DNA from: Verrucomicrobiota bacterium
GTDB taxonomy: Bacteria > Verrucomicrobiota > Verrucomicrobiia > Opitutales > Opitutaceae
Assembly (NCBI GenBank): GCA_023433275.1
Contig: JAEZDN010000098.1
Location: 1 to 56,132, forward strand
Direction: 5' to 3'
DNA: 56,132 nucleotides
Of this stretch, positions 55,120 to 56,132 are shown in pieces (within the stretch, counting starts at the first letter, position 1; the number at the start of each line of letters is the position of its first letter). A program made the position numbers and the translations under genes. The notes under the pieces are model-generated. The model was not told the DNA's origin. It did no database searches and saw nothing but the letters and a program-made list of their open reading frames with translations.

Positions 55120-55202
55120 CTTGTGAACAACGCGTGAACCCACGGATGGGCACAAGTTATTCACGACGGCATCGGACGGCGCGGCGCGGATTTCGTGAAT
55201 AA
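55120..55202. other. Inverted-repeat cluster with DnaA-box-like nonamers
   Basis: A perfect 10-bp inverted repeat, TTATTCACGA (55157-55166) and TCGTGAATAA (55193-55202), has a 26-base spacer. Just before it, CTTGTG (55120-55125) pairs with CACAAG (55151-55156). TTATTCACG occurs twice and TTGTTCACA once (inverted, 55122-55130); each differs from TTATNCACA in one position. The cluster lies between the Sel1 gene stop and the structured block that follows. It could be an operator or promoter-proximal site for that block, or a DnaA-binding site. Confidence 0.55.
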
Positions 55203-55204
55203 AT

Positions 55205-56132
55205 TGAGAGGAACAACCCCGTGACTTTTCATCACGCGGGCCCCAGTTTCGCGTCGTTCCTTGATAGAACAGTCGAAGCACGGCGGCATGAAAAACCCGC
55301 CGGGAGCACGACTGGGATAATCCCGGGCAACCGGGGAAAGGCGGGCGGCAACTGGTGCCGCCCTCCCCTCAGCGGCGCGAGCCGCAGGCAGGCAAATATC
55401 ACCAGTTCCTCTGGACGGCGTCGCAGCCGGTCCAGTTATGCGACAAAGGAGCTGTGCGGCCAGGCGCGACATCAGAAACCGCGTCCAAGCCGAGTCAGGT
55501 CCGGGCCCAGTTTCGGGGCCCGCCACCCATGCAGTTACCCAGAGGGTTATGGTTGCTACTGTACGACCAGGACGCAGCACAGTGTTCCGGCGGGTCCACC
55601 CCGCCAAAAGGCCCGGCCCGCAAAGGCGGGGCGCGAAAGGAACACCGCGCAGCGGGGAGCGGGCGAGTCTGGCAAAGCTCGCAAAACCTCCTTCCTGGGC
55701 GGTCCCGTCAAGCGGGATCACCCAACTGCAAATCGAAAGCAACCTGAGAGGTAAGAGGTCAGACCCGTTACACGGGGCCAACGCCCGGCCAAAAGCCGGG
55801 GCCGTCCCCGTGGCAAGGTGCTGGTGCGAAATGCAGGTTGCAGGCGTGCCAACACCCGTCCGGCGAGCGAGCCATCGGCAGATGGCGCCGAACCGGGCGA
55901 AGAGGCCTCACTCGAAAAATTCCGGCACAGAAATGTCCGGGACGGTCCCGCTATGAGATCGACACCACCGCATGCCGCGGTGAGTAGCGTCGGGAAGCAC
56001 ACGGCCCGCGAAAGCGAGGCGCCCAATGCTGTGCGAATGGGGAAGAGTGCGTGGCGAGCACCCACCCCCGATTTTGGCCCGGGCGCCCCCAGGCGGCCGG
56101 GCCGCGATGGTTTTATGTGATACCATTTAAGT
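55205..56132 (+). ncRNA. Candidate large structured non-coding RNA (5' part, cut by window end)
   Basis: No frame here looks like protein, but the DNA is almost continuous hairpins. Clear ones: CCCGTGA/TCACG(C)GGG (55218-55240), CGGCGG/CCGCCG (55281-55302), CCCGG-GCAA-CCGGG (55322-55335), GGGCGGCA/TGCCGCCC (55343-55363), GCGGC-GCGA-GCCGC (55372-55385), CTGGAC..GTCCAG (55411-55435), CGGGCCC/GGGCCCG (55502-55522), GGCGGG/CCCGCC (55589-55605), GGTCCCG/CGGGATC (55701-55719), CCCGGC/GCCGGG (55784-55800), GCCATC-GGCA-GATGGC (55871-55886), CACCGC/GCGGTG (55966-55982), GGCCCGG/CCGGGCC (56076-56103) and ATGGT/ACCAT (56107-56126). GNRA tetraloops (GCAA, GCGA, GAAA) appear when read on the plus strand, which sets the orientation. 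I recognise no known family; RNase P RNA, tmRNA and rRNA signatures are absent. The boundaries are estimates. Confidence 0.55.

Noticed and set aside
52197..55130. A 977-residue open frame on the minus strand opposite the Sel1-repeat gene
   Set aside because: It has no recognisable motif and low-complexity Gly/Arg/Val composition, while the plus strand has a signal peptide and clear Sel1 repeats.
55120..55202. Chromosomal replication origin
   Set aside because: DnaA-box-like nonamers are present, but there is no AT-rich unwinding region and none of the genes usually beside an origin.
55221..55754. A 177-residue open frame in the terminal block
   Set aside because: It is Arg/Ser/Pro/Gly-rich without hydrophobic core or motif, and the underlying DNA is a series of hairpins, so it is better explained as RNA structure.
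55823..56132. A group II intron 5' end starting at GTGCGAAATGC
   Set aside because: The five-base start is suggestive, but no domain V or reverse transcriptase frame is visible before the window ends, and similar structure already exists upstream of it. It stays a hypothesis for an Infernal search.

Overview
The window looks like chromosomal DNA of a GC-rich Verrucomicrobiota bacterium, most likely Opitutaceae. This is inferred from gene content, not from a marker tree: FabV, an exosortase-EpsI fusion, Sde182-like and DUF5060/DUF4038 carbohydrate enzymes, a DUF1080 protein, fused SecDF, McsA-McsB-ClpC, GlnRS beside GltX, and strongly C-ending codons. About 41 protein genes, one tRNA gene and one transposase remnant can be supported.

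Layout. 1-9.9 kb: secreted Sde182-like hydrolase, a DapF homologue lacking both catalytic cysteines, a secreted redoxin, an exosortase locus (helix-repeat membrane protein, exosortase-EpsI fusion, a 30-residue membrane peptide, an RskA-like protein), then fabV, dtd and a DUF3016 protein. 10.3-18.5 kb: SDR, ExbB/ExbD, a formylglycine-enzyme-like protein, the mcsA-mcsB-clpC protein quality control operon, and a class IV aminotransferase. 18.6-29.8 kb: a pseudopilin, CBS-type inorganic pyrophosphatase, a degenerate metallopeptidase-like protein, glnS, gltX, an M14-type peptidase, an RluA-type synthase, hpf, a DUF1080 protein and tRNA-Arg(ACG). 30-45 kb: dedA, recJ, secDF, yajC, speA, ppc, a TMTC-like glycosyltransferase and hrpB. 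45-47.8 kb: a small atypical islet with an IS91-type transposase remnant, a Sel1 protein and a small membrane protein. 47.8-55.1 kb: a DUF5060/DUF4038 glycosidase and a tail-specific protease paired with a 928-residue Sel1-repeat protein. 55.2 kb to the window end: about 0.93 kb with no credible gene but packed with GC-rich hairpins, several closed by GNRA tetraloops on the + strand.

Two features stand out. The first is that terminal block, a candidate large structured non-coding RNA, cut by the window edge and preceded by a perfect 10-bp inverted repeat. The second is a family of about 130-145 bp MITE-like palindromic elements with inverted ends, in both orientations, usually starting at or just after a stop codon. 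One core copy sits in frame inside hrpB. The Ser/Ser DapF homologue and the 30-residue peptide behind the exosortase are also worth checking.

Most housekeeping genes here have full-length, well-conserved motifs. Functions are family-level inferences from motifs read by eye; no database search was run.
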